Assembly (NCBI RefSeq): GCF_958298935.1 | Contig: NC_084937.1 | Location: 25,677,568 to 25,741,567 of the forward strand | DNA from: Phragmites australis | Taxonomy: Eukaryota > Streptophyta > Magnoliopsida > Poales > Poaceae | Length of the DNA stretch: 64,000 nt | Reading direction: 5' to 3' | In this document: piece after piece, positions 10,378 through 22,400 of the stretch | How the letters are laid out: each line of letters starts with the position of its first letter | Numbering within the stretch: position 1 is the stretch's first letter | Program-made: the position numbers and the translations under genes | The notes under the pieces: generated by a model | The model's input: the letters and a program-made list of their open reading frames with translations, nothing else | Database searches by the model: none | What the model was told of the DNA's origin: nothing

Positions 10378-11430
10378 CAAGGTTTACAATATTATTTGGA
10401 CACGAAAACCGGTCCCTAGCGGTAACCGAAAATTCGTTATTATCACAAAAACTACTCAAAATTCGGTGAGAATTCGTTCAAAATTCACTCGATCTAATTT
10501 GAAAATCGGAGAAAAAAATCGATCGAATCGACATTTGGTAACCGGTCGAATTGCACCGATAATCGAGCGAATTCACCAATTTATCAATCAGTTTTTCGTA
10601 TTGACCGTATTTCTCAGTAACAGTTCGGTTTCCTAATTTATCGAGTGATTTTCTCGAATTTCAGTGAAGTTCAACCAAAAAAAACCAAAAAATGCTCAAT
10701 ATTGTAAAATCAATAACTAATTCATTTAAGCTTCAAATCAAGTGAAACAAATTTTGTTGGTTTCCTTGTAACATGATCTACATAATAAAAGTATTTATAC
10801 TTTTAAAAAAGTTGAATATTTTCTGTGAGAATGTAATTGCTAAAACTAGTTAAATGCATAGTTAACTCTTTGCTAATTCAAAAATCATGAAACTAATTTT
10901 TTTAGTCTTCTTACATGATCATATGTATTTTAAAAATACATGAACTCATGAAATAGTTTTTGTAACATGCAGGATTGTGTAAATATATTGTAACTAGATT
11001 AATTCATAACTAACTCATCATACCTCCAAAATTAGTGAAACCACTTTTATTAGTTTACTTATACTATGATTTATGTAAGAAAAATAATGATGATAAAGTT
11101 AATTACAGTAATGTTTTTTACATATTCACTTTATGCTTATGAACTTTGTAAATATTATGAAGAAATTAATAAAACTCTAACTGAAGTGAAACTAATTTTA
11201 AAGGTCCTATTAAGATATGACTTAAAAAAAAATGTGTTTGCATGTTAAAATTTTTCTTAACATGAGTTGATAAATGAGCTGCACGTTTCAACTTTTTTTT
11301 CAAACTTCCTTCCTATAGAAAATTATGCAAACGACATTTTTTTATTTTTTAGGATTTTTTAACTCAAATTCGAAAACCGTTCATATTATAAAATCGATGC
11401 AGACCCATAGATTCATTTTTTTTAACCCTG
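10378..11430 (+). mobile_element. Non-autonomous hAT-like element, copy 1
   Basis: The ends are CAAGGTTTACAA and, inverted, CAGGGTTAAAAA. The flanks are an imperfect 8-bp target duplication, cgccaccc (10370-10377) and caccaccc (11431-11438), with 7 of 8 bases equal. The inside is AT-rich with no transposase. Copies 2 (26079-27085) and 3 (50477-51645, inverted) share long internal stretches such as 'aaatcaagtgaaacaaattt'. Confidence 0.75.
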
Positions 11431-11438
11431 CACCACCC

Positions 11439-11946
11439 GTCGTGGTGGCGGGACAACATGTTACTACTGGAAATTGAACGTAACCCAACCTAAACATGTG
11501 TGGCCTGAATAATTAGGAAAAATAAAATAATTAAATGTCTTCCTGTCTACTAGTATCTCCAAGTGATTTGCTTTTACTTATCTAAATTTGTATCCACTGT
11601 ATTTCTATATTAAGGTTGATCTTGATTTAATATAGGTCCGATTTGTTTTATTCTAATTGTGGATTCTAGCTTTAAAAGCAAATCATCACAATCTAAAAGC
11701 TGATTCTTATCATCCACATTATACTATGAAATCCTACATTTTAAATCTGATGGGAATGAGTTTCTTTACCAAATCTAGATTATGGCAGTCTAGTGTAAAA
11801 ATAAATAGGACCTTAGCCGGATACCAAAAACAATCCTAGTTTTAAAAAAAATGACAAATTCTTATCAGCCAAATTTGCTCTGAAACTCGTTGATTTCCGT
11901 TGGATCTACAAGAGGCCCTGTTGCTCTTGCGATCGATGACCATGCC
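11439..11946. other. Intergenic, nothing recognised
   Basis: AT-rich sequence with a 60-codon open frame (11657-11839) that has no recognisable domain. Confidence 0.5.
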
Positions 11947-11949
11947 TTA

Positions 11950-12284
11950 GGCCAGCTCCAGCAGTGGAGATATGCAGTGCTACAGTGCCCGCAAAGTACT
12001 GTAGTATTGGAAATTCATCTTCAACAGATCCCCTACCCAGTGCTACAGTGTTGCGGAGAGATATAGGGTCCTAAATTTGTTAGGTTACTGTAGAAGCCGC
12101 AACACTGTAGTAGTACTGTTTGTAGAGGCTGACCGTGGGTCCGGAGCGAGGAGAAGAGTAGTAGAAGGTAGGAAATAGAGTAGCTGTTAGAGATTAAAAA
12201 AAAAAGAGATGTTGTAACAGTGATAGAGGATGCTGTAATAGTATTTTTGAGGATAAAAATTTAAGGTAGCTGTTGGAGATGACC
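11950..12284. mobile_element. Tourist-type MITE
   Basis: The terminal inverted repeats are GGCCAGCTCCAGCAG and (inverted) GGTCATCTCCAACAG. The element is 335 bp and is flanked by TTA at 11947-11949 and 12285-12287, the 3-bp target of PIF/Harbinger elements. It lies about 0.5 kb upstream of the reductase start codon. Confidence 0.85.
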
Positions 12285-12720
12285 TTACCTACCATATCAT
12301 CAAAACGAGAACAAATATGATGGTATTGCAATTTTGATACGTGAAACGAAAAGTGTATTGAACTAAACATAAGCAACATCGCCCTCCAGTGCTCCTATGT
12401 TTAATTTCTTCCCCACAAACATATATGCTGCTTTCCAATTTAAGTTGATCTATCCACTTTCTTTTTCCGACTTTCACACGACGATGAAATGAACATAAGA
12501 AAGCTGACCACAAGAGCTTGCAAAACTCATTGTAAATCACCCACTTTATTCTACACCAACTTGTCACCTGGAATGTGATACCTCCTGAATTTGTTGTAAA
12601 TCCACTTTCAACCAACCCAGCTTTGTATCTGTTAACTATGATCAGCAAAATTGGGTTGATGCATCATGCTTTCTCTTCCTTCTCCAGAATATTCTTTCTT
12701 TCTTTCTTTGTGGTGCTTGC

Positions 12721-12728
12721 TTATAAGA
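12721..12728 (+). promoter_or_regulatory. Possible TATA box of the reductase gene
   Basis: 'ttataaga' lies 51-58 bp before the start codon at 12779. This would place transcription start about 25-30 bp before the ATG, a short leader. Position and sequence are the only evidence. Confidence 0.3.
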
Positions 12729-12778
12729 GAAGGTAGATTTGGGCCGGATCTCAGCATCGCCTTCAGCAGTCTGACAAA

Positions 12779-14430
12779 ATGGTGACCTCAACCAAGGGCA
12801 AGGTCTGTGTAACCGGGGCTTCAGGCTTCGTTGCCTCTTGGCTCATCAAAAGACTTCTCGACTCAGGGTATCATGTGCTAGGGACGGTCAGAGACCCAGG
12901 TATTCTACATACACCATTCCTTTGGAGTATCCTTCCTCTTTATTACATTATTGTTCTTGCATATCGATCCTTGTTACTCGCAGCTGCGAGCTAATGATTT
13001 TGTTTGTAACTTGACAGGAAATCACAAAAAGGTGGCACACGTTTGGAAATTACCTGGAGCCAAGGAGAGGCTGCAACTTGTGAAAGCTGATCTGTTGGAA
13101 GAAGGGAGCTTTGACGACGCCGTGATGGCTTGCGAGGGTGTCTTCCACACTGCATCGCCTGTCCTCGCTAAGTCTGATTCCAGTAGCAAGGCATGCTACA
13201 TTTTCTTTAAACGGCTCACTTCATTTTGCCATCATGCGATATATGTAGCTGAATAATCCTAATGCATTCTGTTGAAGTGCATCGATCTACCCTGAAGTTC
13301 ACTTTTTTTTTGTGATATTCATGCTGCAGGAAGAAACGCTCGTTCCTGCAATAAACGGTACTCTGAATGTGCTAAGATCGTGCAAGAAGAATCCATTTCT
13401 CAAGAGGGTTGTTCTTACATCTTCATCGTCTGCGGTGAGAATTAGGGATGATGCTCAGCCAAACATCTCACTGGATGAAACAACATGGAGCTCTGTGCCA
13501 CTCTGTGAAAAGATGCAGGTGATATATGGAAACAATCTAGCCCTTAATACGGTTTACATTGCTATAGTTATATCATCTTAAACCTTGATCTGAAAACTGC
13601 TCTTCTCATTGTTCCTCCAAAGCTATGGTATGCCCTGGCAAAGGTATTTGCAGAGAAAGCAGCATGGGAGTTTGCCAAGGAGAACAACATTGACCTTGTG
13701 ACTGTTCTTCCATCATTCGTGGTTGGGCCCAGTTTATCCCATGAATTATGCGTTACCGCTTCAGATATCCTTGGCTTATTTCAAGGTACTTCTGCCCTTC
13801 TAGTATCACCATTAATCTCCCAAAGTGTGCTTCTACGTTTTTCATATGCTAATCCTTTTTTAGATGATATGCTAACCCTTAATAGTACTAAGAGATCTCT
13901 AGTACTAAGCTAAACTACGCCGAAAAAAAAAAGTTATTCAGTTCATCAAACGGATGTTAGAAAAAATGGTCTTTCAGGTGACACTGGCAGGTTCAGTTCT
14001 TACGGAAGAATGGGATACGTTCACATCGACGATGTCGCAAGCAGCCACATCCTAGTGTACGAGACACCCGAGGCTACTGGGAGATACCTGTGCAGCTCAG
14101 TGGTGCTGGACAACAACGAGCTGGTCTCCTTCCTTGCAAAACGATACCCGATCTTCCCCATACCTCGGAGGTTACTCGTCATCCTAAACTTGGCTTCAAT
14201 TCTTCCTCCACACCGCCACTGACGGATCGATCAATTGGACCAAAATTTGACTGAAATTTCGTCTGAAATTGTTGTGCAGATTGAACAACCAGTATGGGAA
14301 GCAGTGGTATCAGCTGAACACGTCCAAGCTGCAGGGGCTTGGCTTCAAGTTCAAAGGAGTGCAGGAGATGTTTGATGACTGCGTCCAGTCGCTCAGAGAA
14401 CAGGGCCATCTGCTGGAATGTCCGTTGTGA
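12779..14430 (+). CDS. Cinnamoyl-CoA reductase-like NADPH reductase (extended SDR)
   Basis: Six exons assemble to 329 residues: 12779-12899, 13018-13190, 13330-13518, 13623-13785, 13978-14170 and 14280-14430. The N-terminus has the Rossmann nucleotide-binding motif [10 protein letters not shown] (residues 11-20). The catalytic triad is visible as Ser in 'LTSSSSAVR' and YxxxK in 'LWYALAK' (Tyr164, Lys168). True lignin CCRs carry NWYCYAK here, so this is a CCR-like or TKPR/PAR-like enzyme reducing an aldehyde or CoA-ester substrate with NADPH in the cytosol; the substrate cannot be told. Length is normal for the family. Intron 2 has a GC donor (AAG|GCATGC); every GT alternative nearby breaks the frame. 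A Tourist MITE lies upstream and the NAC gene converges from downstream. Confidence 0.9.
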
Positions 14431-15625
14431 TGGAAGGGATCTCCTGCAGGATAATAACAGGCTGTAGCCAAACGCAGTTACAATCGCGTCTAGAAAATTG
14501 TTGGCTCTCCGTCACTTTGTTTTTTTATTATTAATAATTCCATGTCAGCTTAAACCGCGATTGTCAGTTTAGCGCTCACGGATTATGAGACTTAGTATGA
14601 AATATCTCCATTTGCTCTTTTTACTTGTGGGTGATGATTAACGAATCCTTCCTGGAACATCAGATCATGGGATAAAAATCATGACTGTACATTCCTGGTC
14701 TTAATGAAGGGACATTGGAGAAAATTTGGATGATCAATTCCTAGAGAAAAAAAAATGGAATGCCACAACTTTTCTTTTAAAAACGCTATTTGTTAGGAGT
14801 CTTGGAGGAAAACAACCATAAGGTTCAACCACATATTTTCTTTGTGTCTTCAATCGCCATGTATTCCCTATGCAGCATCCAAATGCTTCTTTTCCCGTGT
14901 CAAATCTGAACGCACAAGAGAACGAAAATAAAACACCTGATCCAGAACTATAGTATCCTCGAGACTTCAGCTAACAACATGCCTATCAAATGTTGCAGTT
15001 TTCTGACACCACATCTAGATCACAGGCTTTTCCATGGAGGTTAATCATAACAATACATGACAAGATTTGATATTGGTTCCTTCATGATTGCTAGTTGCTA
15101 CTACTTGCTACCCCAGCCCTTATTACATGGCAATGTGGTGAAGATCCATTCATACAAGGTTGGTTTCTTGTCCAACGTTGTGATCGATGATATCTGTAAA
15201 TTTGATGACACTCAAGAAGCGAACTGCAAGTCTTAAATGTACACCAAAATGAGACATCTACTTCTCAGACATAGAATTCTACTAATAGATCATGATGCTA
15301 TGCTATGCACAGAAAACTTTATTTTCTTCACTGCTTAATTACATTCAGTATACATTTTCCTCAGAACAGATGAGGACAATAACTCATTAGTTACAAATAT
15401 TACCATCATATATCATTTTCCTCCTAGCATTCTCTTCTTTTTTTCCCCTATCGCATAAGCTCATTGCTAACACCTGTAATCATTGTAACACCCTCGAAAT
15501 GCTTCTACCTCTTTGCCCTTTTGAAAGGGAAGGGATAGTGAAACAGTAACTCGTACTGAAGACAAAAAAGAATTAGAGATGACCAGATTGCCAGCATAAC
15601 AGGGAAAAAGTTGTTGTCGGTCCTG
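14431..15625. other. Convergent 3' intergenic region (reductase / NAC)
   Basis: It holds the 3' ends of two converging genes and no further gene. The segment 14893-15345 is the source of the duplicated block at 575-1012. Confidence 0.6.
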
Positions 15626-18241
15626 TCATGCAGAAGAGGATTTCCATAACCCCGTGAAAAAATTGACTGCAGACCCAGCGGTAAAGGTCCACATGACAGC
15701 AGCAAGTATAACCAGTAGAGGGAGGAAGATCAGTCTGCCACCTCTTGTAGCCTGAATAACTGGGATGCTTGCTTCTTCACTTGCAGCATGCTGTGACCTG
15801 AAGCTAGAGATGCGCTGAAGTGTTCTGTTAATAACAGTGTTTTCTTCACTTGCAGCTTGCTGTGACCTGAAGCTAGAGATGCGCTGAAGTGTTCTGTTAA
15901 TAACAGTGTTTTCAATTTCAGCAGCCATTGCAGGACTGCTAGGTATAGAGTCCAACAACGCTGATAAAGCCGCATTAAACCATGATTGTGAAGCACTTGC
16001 ACTCCGGTTAGGTGGCTCATTCTCTGTATGAAGATTCAGAGTGCCTGCAATGTTCAGGAGTAATGGGCCAAATCAGATATCGGATAAAGTTTATGTTTCC
16101 AGTGATCACGCAAAAGAAGTTCCTAAATGAAACGAAATAATTAAGCACCTGATGCATGCGAGGATAAGACAACATGATTATGCTTCATATGGCTCCGCAC
16201 GTTAAGAGCAACCTGATTTTGTGTCCTTACTTCAGCTGTATACTGATATCCCTGGTTCTGGATTCCACTGTTACCAAAATCAACAAATTCATTTTCAGCT
16301 ACCAATCCAGCTGTGTCAAATGGCCCAGGTAGGAACATAGGGGCATCGGAGTACTCCAAATTGTCAAGCATCCCACTCGTTGCAGATATCAAGTGTTCAG
16401 TTGCTGTACAATTCGTACTCTGTTCAACATCCTCCAGATCAAAGAAATCGTTGATTTCAAGGAACTCATCAGCATCCTGGCTGTTGTAACTGATCAGACC
16501 TGACACAGAACGTAACGCACTTGTTTCTTCAGCACAATTAGTTTCTCCAATAAACGGCACATTGGCGAGATTGGAATGTGGAATTTGACTACTTGGCTCA
16601 GTCCGTGGATCAAAATATATGCTTTGTTGAACTATACAAGAAAGACCACCAACTGGAGCACCATGAGATTCACGGACATCTCCAATGCCAACCTACATAA
16701 GTCAAAATAAGATATCTTACGAATCTGAAACATTGAGTAAAATACTTCACGCATATTATTACAAGATGTAGCTGCATCATGCAAGGTCAGAACATATTCT
16801 AAAATACGCAAAAGACACTAGAAATTATTGTGCGTCTTTTAAAATTCTAAACTGAAGTGATTGTATGAGCATGATGCATAAGCGATTAGAAATCACACTG
16901 CAACATGTTGAGGTTTCCAACCTTCTAAAGGATTAACAGGTGCAAAGTATAACTTATATACACACAACAAGACAAACCTGACTGAAGTTACAATCAGGAA
17001 ATGGTGTGGAGAAATCTGACAGAGGTTCAAACATTTCTTGGTCATTGGCTATTTGCAGCAAAAGCCCTTCAAGATCCCCTAGTGGAAGCTCTGTGCCAGA
17101 ACATTCTGCTGTCACCACAGCATCACTGCTGGTGGTAGGACCTGCAGCGCAAACTTCCTGCCCCCTGCCTGCATCAAGCCAAAACTGCTGATTGTCACAC
17201 TGAAGCTGCGATTCCGGAAGTGATGTTGGGAAATCAGAGAACAATTCCGTGTTTTGCTGATCATCGGACATTTGCATCAGAAGCTCCTCAATATCCTCAA
17301 GAGGGAGATCAGTGCCAGTATTCTCCGCCAGTACCACAGCACCGCTACTAATGGAAGCATCCACAACCTCAGCCTTGTCGACACCATCACTGAGCAAACC
17401 CTGACCATGACAATGCTGAAGCTGACCTTGGGAGGAAGCAGGTGTCGAGAAATCTAACTGTGTTTCACCATACTCCTGATCATTTCCAATCTGCGACAGG
17501 AGCCCCTCAAGATCCCCAACGGGAAGCTCACGGTCAGTATAGTCCTCGACTATAGCAGCAGAATTAGCGGTGGTAGGAACAGGATGAGCGGCAGCATCCG
17601 AAGCCACTCCTTCCTCGTCGTCCAACCAATCCTCCTCCCGGAAGGGCGCGCCGTACTGCTCGCCGTTCTTGGGCCCGGCCCCGCTCTTCTGGAACAACTT
17701 GTACAGCGCGTACGCCTCGCGCGCGCCCGCGGCCAGCGGGAGCGCATCGGCGAGGATGGTGTACTCGTAGATGACCCAGTCCGTGCGCTCCCCGCGAGGC
17801 GCGCGGCCGTGGTGGTACACGAGTGTCTTCTTGCTCCCTACCGGCCGGCCGCCGCCCAAGACGAAGCGATCCTTCCCCGTGGCCTTCCAGTAGCCGTCGC
17901 CGGTGGTGCGGCTGGCGCGCGACCCGTTGGGGTACTTGCGGTCCAGCCGGCTGAAGAAGAACCATTGCCTGTCCCCCGTCTGCAGCGCCGACCTCTCTGC
18001 AGTGCAGCTCCGACGATTCCAGGTCATGAGACCGTGAAGGATTGAGAGAAACCGAGGCGATTGGGGGAGCACGCGTACCAGGGAGGTGAGAGGGGTGGGA
18101 CTTGTAGACGTCGACGTCGGCGATGTAGGGGGTGGGACGGCCGGAGGCGATCCGGCGCTTGAGGAAGTAGAGGACGAGCTCCTCGTCGGTGGGGCTGAAG
18201 CGGAAGCCCGGCGGCCACCGTCGCGGCGGCGGGTTCTCCAT
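15626..18241 (-). CDS. Membrane-tethered NAC transcription factor (NTL type)
   Basis: Four exons on the minus strand encode 714 residues: 18241-18079, 17996-16978, 16692-16149 and 16044-15626. Residues about 10-170 are a NAC DNA-binding domain: [17 protein letters not shown], then [46 protein letters not shown]. The middle is acidic and holds three repeats spaced about 73 residues apart ([11 protein letters not shown] ~210, [11 protein letters not shown] ~283, [11 protein letters not shown] ~356), probably activation modules. A single transmembrane helix ([19 protein letters not shown], about 679-697) anchors the protein to a membrane, probably the ER. In this subfamily the factor is released by proteolysis under stress. 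A 23-residue tandem duplication lies just before the helix. The start at 18241 gives the canonical N-terminus [15 protein letters not shown]. Confidence 0.93.
15773..15911 (-). repeat. 69-bp in-frame tandem duplication in NAC exon 4
   Basis: The codons for [18 protein letters not shown] plus five residues occur twice in direct succession, nearly identical at base level. They are about residues 620-665, immediately before the transmembrane helix. Confidence 0.95.
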
Positions 18242-18424
18242 CTCGCGCCGGATGGTTGGTGGCGCGTCGTGTGCCGGGTCAACTCGACGCTCCGGCTACC
18301 AAAAGCTAAGAACTCTCAATCTCTGTGGCCCCATGGCTTTACGCGGCTTCCTGGTAACTTCGCGCCAGATTTTCCGGGCCCAAGGCCCAAAGGCCGAATG
18401 CTACACAATACAAAAAGGCCTGTA
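18242..18424 (-). promoter_or_regulatory. NAC 5' flank / short promoter region
   Basis: Only about 180 bp separate the NAC start codon from the foldback element at 18425, so the leader and core promoter must lie here or extend into the transposon. No TATA box was recognised. Confidence 0.3.
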
Positions 18425-18911
18425 CCTCGTCTTAACAGAACTTTTTTATTTTTATATTTTTTAAATCAAAAAATTGTAAAAACAGACGTCTGTTTTGAAA
18501 AACTGTACATATAGATTATTAGAAAATTCAAAACATTATTAAAATAATAATAGAAAATATTTAAAAAAATTATAGTGTAGAGAATGCTATAATCTAGCTC
18601 TCCAAAAAATTTCAATTCAAACAATTACTTGTACAATAAGAAACAAAGAAACAAATTTCATTGAACAGAGTTTGTAGTATATTTGTCTGAATTTTTTTTA
18701 AAGAGCTAGATTATAATATCCTTTATACCACCAAATTTTTTCAGAATTTTTTATGACTATTTGATAATGTTTTAAATTTTAAGAGCAATGTAACGCATCA
18801 ATTTTTATTTATAAATGGCAACAAGAGTCCAGAAGTGTGATTTTTCTCAAAATGTATGTCTATTTTTGTAATTTTTTGATTTAAGAATATAAAAATAAAA
18901 ATGTCTTGAGA
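18425..18911. mobile_element. Foldback MITE with long inverted repeats, copy 1
   Basis: The two halves are inverted copies: 'tatttttatattttttaaatc' style runs and 'aatcaaaaaattg' at the left, their complements at the right (about 18850-18905). The inner blocks also pair ('tagagaatgctataatctagctct' style against 'agagctagattataatatcc'). The whole can fold into one long hairpin. A second copy is at 26012-27512. The target duplication is unclear. Confidence 0.7.
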
Positions 18912-19446
18912 AGAAAAGGACTATTGGCCCCACTGGTCAGTGACAAAACACAGACAGACGAGCGATCACTTACACATGGAAATCGGGTGCATGTCCAATG
19001 AAAACAGGCTAACTAGTACAAATACGTGAAAATAGGGTTGAGAATTGGGCATTTTGACCAAACATTCCAATCCAATGTTACAGAGAAAACAGGAGATGAT
19101 CGATTGCCATGAGACACGATGTTGTCGTAATCGTAACAGATGGGCCATAGGCTAAAACAATTATGCACCCATACACATGAAAGAAATAGTTCATATACAA
19201 CAATGCCTGATCTTGTTGCTGCCTCAACAGTCAACAAGCCTGCCTGTACACAACACAAGACTGCCATCGTTGCATGCTTGATTACACAACTGAAGAATAG
19301 AAAGGGATGCAATGGATACCCAGCTGCTGCCTCACTCTACTACTAATGTTACAAAGACAAATGAGGACCATGCGATTATCTACTACACAAGCGGTATGGT
19401 ACAAAATGGCAACCCATACAAAACGAAGCTGCTACCCTGAAAGCAG
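18912..19446. other. Intergenic between NAC promoter element and DnaJ 3' end
   Basis: No gene or repeat was recognised. It contains the DnaJ 3' UTR at its right side. Confidence 0.5.
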
Positions 19447-22400
19447 TCATGGAACGGGATCCCTCTGAGCGCCAGGTGGAGCAGTAGGCATGGGGAAGTT
19501 GAATGAACAGTAAGCTCCGCCAAACTGAGGGGCCTCCACGTATGGACTCTACACAGAAAGAAGTGCAGTTTTCAGTCTTTGTTCGAAGGAGCAATCTTTG
19601 ATGTTCAAAAAGGGGTTTGTTTATCATATAGCATCTTTAATCGGAAACAACAAAAATGGACCCAATTATTTCCCAAAGTGGAACCAGTTCGCAGCGCCAA
19701 GACTGTGCAGCCCCAATACATTGCTACTAGCTGAGCTAACTTGACAAAGAACCATCTAGCAAGGCCTCTGACAAGGTGAGTGATGTGAGTTTTTCAACAT
19801 CTTTTGCAGTGGAATTGAATGATATGCCATTTTCAAGACATACAGTTCAATGTTGTAGGTGATCAGAAAGAAAATGCAGTAGCAAATAGCAATTCTGTTA
19901 GCATTGCAGACAGAGAGAAATTTTGGGGGTTGTGTGATAGGCGGGCCCTTCTATGGATATCAGAGCTATTCATGTCTAATTTGTATGCTCAGATGCTCAT
20001 TTTTCTATTTGTGTGTTAGTTAAATGCATCGTTGTATATGGAATTAGGGATTGTGTGTGTTCTTAGTAGAGGTACAACCAATGAAATGACCAATGGTTGT
20101 CAGTATGTGGATTGTGCATGAATGGCAAAAGTTATTCTTCATCATTTTGATTTCTCTTTTCATTGAGCTGATGGGATGAAAGACAATCTAGGATGGACAA
20201 AACTCAGAATGATGTTAAGCAATGGTGGTCTGAGCTTGGAGTTGGGCTTCAGAGCATAAAGTGCATGCATAAGACCAACAGATTGGTTGTCTTCAACGTG
20301 AGACATAAGTTCTTTTGCAAAGCTCACATCTCACAGTACACGGTCATTAGACCAGGTGGTGGAGAGACTAATAAAGGACGGTTGTATGTAATTGAAAGTG
20401 GAGATAGGTGGAAACTCAATGCAGCTTGACCTCAATAGGTCACCAGGAGGTGTGGTGGATACCCAGACATTTATGTTGGTCGAGGTGCACCAACATATGT
20501 TGAGATTTCTAAATAGCAGTGACATATCCTAGAGGCAAGTGGGAGTTGAAGGTGAATATGGAGGCGTACAGCAGCTAGGACAAGGAGGATCCAGTTAAGA
20601 TGTCCTGTTTTTAGGTAAATCTCTTCCAAATTTACTCTAAACCAGCTTACGCTTGTCTCTGTATGCTAAATTATATTCATTTACACTATTCTGTAACACC
20701 TGAAATCTGACTCTATCTGTTGAACCTATCACATATTGCTTTTAAGCAGAACAAAAATGGCCAACTTTGTGATACTTCTTCAGCTAACACCATTTAACCC
20801 CTCTCCAGTACCATTATATTATCTCCCCCAATGCATGTAGCAATTAGCATTGGCCACATCACCCAATAGGCTAGCGCTGGTCGCCGTCTACAGTTCGGAC
20901 GACTTTTAAACTCTTCTAATAAGTCAGGTTGGTGTTGCACTGCAGCAGTTCAATGCCACTCTTGATAGGCATTGCAAACTGGGCCTTTTTGGAATTTTCG
21001 TTGGGTTTTTTTCTTTTTGAAATTTTCGTTGGATGCCATTATTTCATAGTAAGAATCACAAATAGCAGAATATAAAACCTTGTGTGCATCAGGTCTAGTC
21101 CATGCTACTAAGTCATCAGGGAGTCCATAAGACTTGTAATTCCCACAGATGTGAGTGACAACAACAATCGTAGCAAGTACGCACCTGGGAGTATGGTGGA
21201 TTTGGATCAAATGATTGCTCCATGGGGGATTTTGGTGATGAATCCGGAGAACTGCCATCATTATCCGAGTTATTTATTGTATTCTTCATTGCTGCTGGTT
21301 CCCCCTCGGTAGCATTGAGTTTAAAACGCTGCAGAATAAAAGCACAACTAGCTCATGAAATAACACTAGATAACTTACACATCAGAAATGCATGGATGAA
21401 GAACAGTACCTGGAATATCTTTCCTAAGGTTTTCAATCCTTTAGCTCGAGCTCGCAGTTCCTCTTTCCTGGCACTGCTGTCTTGAAGCACCTGATATTGG
21501 TAAAAATATTTAAATCCACTGTTACAACTTAAGACAATTAAATGTAAGATAAGTACAAAAACATCTATAGAAGGACTGGGAAAGGTAGTCGAGACATGAA
21601 AACAGACCATTTGACACACATGTGACAGGGTTGCCTCTATATCAGCAACATTAAGCTTCCATAAGGAATCAACCATAATACTTTTGTGGGTCTGCATGTA
21701 CGCTTCAAGTTCCTCTTCGGTGTAGTGGCCCTCAGCACTGAGATGCTTCTTCCAGTCTTCCTGCAGCTGCATAAGAGCTACTGCACCTACAGAAACATAA
21801 GAAAACCGAATTCCACGAGCAAATTACAGATCTATGCTAACACCAACATTAAATAATTTATTTGTCACAATTCAAGCAGAAAATGATTAAACAAAATAAA
21901 TTTTACCTGTTGCAGCTGTTACTTGGGATTTAATAAAATGACCTTTGTTTCTGAACCATTCAGCTATAAATGGAACACCCAAATATATAGCTTTCTTTCC
22001 AAGCTCCTTCGCAGCTTGTCTTGAATATACGTAACCAATAGTACCCAGCATATCAATCCCATATGCTGCAGAATATGCAAAACAAAACCAGAAAAAGAAC
22101 TTTGAGTTAATACTTAATTGCAGTCAGGCTATCATCATCAAAAGGAAAAGAAAGTGCTATTGAGTGTTGATTTGTTGCTTGATTCATATAGGGATATAAA
22201 GGGAGAAAAGGGTGAAAAAGATTCAGAACTACTGGGTTGGGCTAAAAGCAGAAAAGGGTTATCATTAACAAGTGATAAAAGGGTTATCATTAACACTTTG
22301 GGGTTGTGATGGAAGGATTATCTGAACACATACCTGCATTAGAAAGTCTAGTCACCTCAGCTTCAGCAAGCTGGATAAATTCCTCCTTGTTCCCTTGAAC

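Noticed and set aside
18242..18282. Upstream in-frame-looking start for the NAC region at 18282
   Set aside because: That frame reads a different N-terminus that does not give the canonical [13 protein letters not shown]; the frame from 18241 does.
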